A stretch of DNA of 64,000 nucleotides, taken from contig NZ_JACCFM010000001.1 of NCBI RefSeq assembly GCF_013410665.1, forward strand, positions 2,356,001 through 2,420,000. Direction: 5' to 3'. How positions within the stretch are numbered: the stretch's first letter is position 1; every line of letters starts with the position of its first letter. Source of the DNA: Leifsonia psychrotolerans. GTDB taxonomy: Bacteria; Actinomycetota; Actinomycetes; Actinomycetales; Microbacteriaceae. The notes beneath the pieces were generated by a model, which saw only the letters and a program-made list of their open reading frames with translations, was not told the DNA's origin and did no database searches. Made by a program: the position numbers and the translations under genes. This document shows positions 62,493 to 64,000 of this stretch, piece after piece.

Positions 62493-63562
62493 GCATTCCC
62501 CAAGTCATCCGCACCCGACTCACCGAACTCACCGGTGTGGATCACCCCATCGTGCAGACAGGAATGGGCTGGGTTTCCGGTGCCCGCCTCGTCTCGGCGA
62601 CCGCGAACGCCGGCGGCCTCGGCTTCCTCGCCTCCGCCACCATGACGATCGAGGAGCTTGAGCGGTCGATCGAGGAGGTGCTCGAACGCACCGATCGTCC
62701 CTTCGGCGTGAATCTGCGTGCGGATGCGGGCGACGCGTCGGCGCGCGCCGAACTCCTCATTCGCAAGGGTGTCAAGGTGGCGTCATTCGCGCTGGCACCG
62801 AAGCGCGAACTGATTGAGAAGCTCAAGGAGCACGGCATTGTCGTGATTCCATCGATCGGGGCGGTGCGCCACGCCGAGAAAGTTGCGGCCTGGGGCGCCG
62901 ACGCGGTGATGATTCAGGGGGGCGAGGGTGGCGGCCACACGGGTGCCATCCCCACCAGCATCCTCATCCCCTCGGTCGTTTCCGCCGTCGACATTCCTGT
63001 GATCGCGGCGGGTGGCTTCTACGACGGCCGCGGACTGGCCTCCGCGCTCGCCTCGGGTGCCGTCGGCATCGGCATGGGCACCCGCTTCCTCCTCACGAGC
63101 GACAGCGCCGTGCCCGACGAGATCAAGCGTCGCTACCTCGAGGCCGATCTTGCGGGCACCGTCGTCACGACGAAGGCGGACGGTATGCCCCACCGCCTGC
63201 TCCGCACCGAGTTCATCACCGAGCTTGAGCAGCAAAGCGGCGTCAAGCACCTCCTGTCGACCGCGCGCCGCTCGCTTGAGTTCAAGAAACTCTCGGGACT
63301 GTCGTGGCCCGAGTTCGTGCGTGACGGCGCAGCCATGAAGCAGGCCTCGGGGCGCAGTCTCGCGCAGATGGCGCTCGCTGCGAACACACCGATGCTACTC
63401 AAAGCCGGCCTCGTCGACGGTGACACCCAGGCGGGTATGCTCGCCGCCGGCCAGGTGGTCGGCTTGATCGATGATCTGCCGAGCTGCGACGAGCTGATCA
63501 CCCGCACGGTGCGCGAGGCTGCGGGCTACCTCACGGCCGCAGCCGCACTGCTGGTGCATTAG
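62489..63562 (+). CDS. ipdC: IpdC-type flavin enzyme (nitronate monooxygenase fold)
   Basis: A 357-residue FMN-dependent TIM barrel of the nitronate monooxygenase/2-nitropropane dioxygenase family: VDHPIVQTGMGWVSGARLV, QGGEGGGHTGAIPTS and AAGGFYDGRGLASALASGA, GIGMGTRFL. In steroid degradation IpdC desaturates a HIP-derived CoA thioester. The GTG start overlaps ipdB by 4 nt. A strong terminator follows 12 nt after the stop. Family membership is certain; the specific role rests on gene order. Confidence 0.85.
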   Translation: MSIPQVIRTRLTELTGVDHPIVQTGMGWVSGARLVSATANAGGLGFLASATMTIEELERSIEEVLERTDRPFGVNLRADAGDASARAELLIRKGVKVASFALAPKRELIEKLKEHGIVVIPSIGAVRHAEKVAAWGADAVMIQGGEGGGHTGAIPTSILIPSVVSAVDIPVIAAGGFYDGRGLASALASGAVGIGMGTRFLLTSDSAVPDEIKRRYLEADLAGTVVTTKADGMPHRLLRTEFITELEQQSGVKHLLSTARRSLEFKKLSGLSWPEFVRDGAAMKQASGRSLAQMALAANTPMLLKAGLVDGDTQAGMLAAGQVVGLIDDLPSCDELITRTVREAAGYLTAAAALLVH

Positions 63563-63570
63563 GGCACAAC

Positions 63571-63604
63571 GAAAGGCCCGGGCGATCGGCCCGGGCCATT
63601 TTAC
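63571..63604. terminator. Bidirectional terminator between ipdC and the thiolase
   Basis: GGCCCGGGC (63575-63583) pairs with GCCCGGGCC (63589-63597) around a GATCG loop, preceded by AAA and followed by ATTTTA. It lies between the convergent stops of ipdC and the thiolase gene and can serve both strands. Confidence 0.85.
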
Positions 63605-63613
63605 GTCGTGGAC

Positions 63614-64000
63614 CTAACCGAGCCGCTCGATGATGGTGACGTTGGCGAGTCCCCCGCCCTCGCACATCGTCTGCAAGGCATAGCGGCCGCCGCGACGTTC
63701 CAGCTCGTTGAGCATGGTGGTCATGAGACGGGTGCCGGTGGCGCCGATCGGATGGCCGAGCGCGATGCCGCCACCGTTCACGTTCACGCGATCCCGCTCA
63801 ACGCCCGTCTCCTGCATCCAGGCAAGCACGACGGCGGCGAACGCCTCGTTCACTTCAAACAGGTCGATGTCATCGATCGACAAACCCGAACGCTCGAGTG
63901 CATACGCCGTCGCCGGGATCGGTGCCGTGAGCATCCATACGGGATCCGCACCGCGCACCGAGAGGTGGTGAATTCGAGCGCGCGGGGTGAGCCCGTGTTC
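63614..64000 (-). CDS. fadA6: Acetyl-CoA acetyltransferase (thiolase), C-terminal part, FadA6-like
   Basis: A partial gene: 128 codons of the C-terminus plus the stop, running off the window edge. Thiolase motifs are clear: DIDLFEVNEAFAAVVLAW, the active-site histidine block NVNGGGIALGHPIGATG, and the catalytic cysteine in LQTMCEGGGLANV. Convergent with ipdC, as I recall for fadA6 in the mycobacterial steroid locus. FadA6 thiolyses the open-chain product of IpdAB; assignment to FadA6 is by context. Confidence 0.8.
   Translation of the reverse strand, partial: EHGLTPRARIHHLSVRGADPVWMLTAPIPATAYALERSGLSIDDIDLFEVNEAFAAVVLAWMQETGVERDRVNVNGGGIALGHPIGATGTRLMTTMLNELERRGGRYALQTMCEGGGLANVTIIERLG

Overview
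The window reads as chromosome from a high-GC actinobacterium, most likely a Microbacteriaceae member. The reasons are strong G/C third-position bias, frequent GTG starts, a ponA2-type locus, mqo, and many short TCGA-rich interspersed repeats of the kind common in that family. The assignment is an inference; no rRNA or phylogenetic marker is present.

Layout. 0.2-7 kb: acetyl-CoA synthetase, a RidA protein with a tiny DUF4177-like partner, a PASTA class A penicillin-binding protein overlapping a membrane metallophosphoesterase, and tRNA-Pro(CGG). 7-11.3 kb (minus): mqo, tdk, UDP-glucose dehydrogenase and a HAD phosphatase as a tight operon. 11.6-20.2 kb: a compact surface-protein and signalling module with a response regulator, an Hpt-like protein lacking its histidine, a SipW-type signal peptidase, two SipW-type secreted proteins, a catalytically degenerate GGDEF membrane protein, a histidine kinase and a GGDEF-EAL membrane protein. 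20.3-26.5 kb: dienelactone hydrolase, SDR, NAD-kinase-like protein and a split glycine decarboxylase (gcvPA/gcvPB). 26.8-34.4 kb (plus): a branched-chain-type ABC importer operon with an acetamidase/formamidase, a PLP enzyme and a GntR regulator. 34.4-42 kb: GH42 beta-galactosidase, a second close GntR paralogue, a repeat array, a GIY-YIG nuclease and a sugar ABC importer. 42.5-47.8 kb: SDR, polar amino-acid-type ABC importer and a YtcJ-like amidohydrolase. 48.7-55.8 kb (minus): SMP-30 family enzyme, CoA ligase and a second branched-chain-type ABC importer. 56-64 kb: an echA20-ipdA-ipdB-ipdC-fadA6 set with SDR, MaoC, enoyl-CoA hydratase and VOC genes. This matches the actinobacterial steroid C/D-ring (HIP) pathway.

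How parts connect. A TGTATACA-type palindrome lies in front of gcvPA, the first ABC operon, the beta-galactosidase/gntR pair, the sugar-binding protein and, as a variant, the amidohydrolase. It probably defines a regulon of the two GntR paralogues. A different palindrome (CCAA...TTGG, 20 bp) precedes the second ABC importer and the echA20 operon, linking uptake and CoA activation to the steroid-type catabolic genes.

Repeat arrays at about 2.2, 6.9, 23.3, 37.8, 38.7, 42.2 and 48.4 kb each abut the 3' end of at least one gene and are absent from the divergent promoter regions.

The best candidate for an undescribed system is the 11.6-20.2 kb module. It combines TasA-like exported proteins and their dedicated peptidase with intact and dead c-di-GMP domains and a histidine-less Hpt protein.
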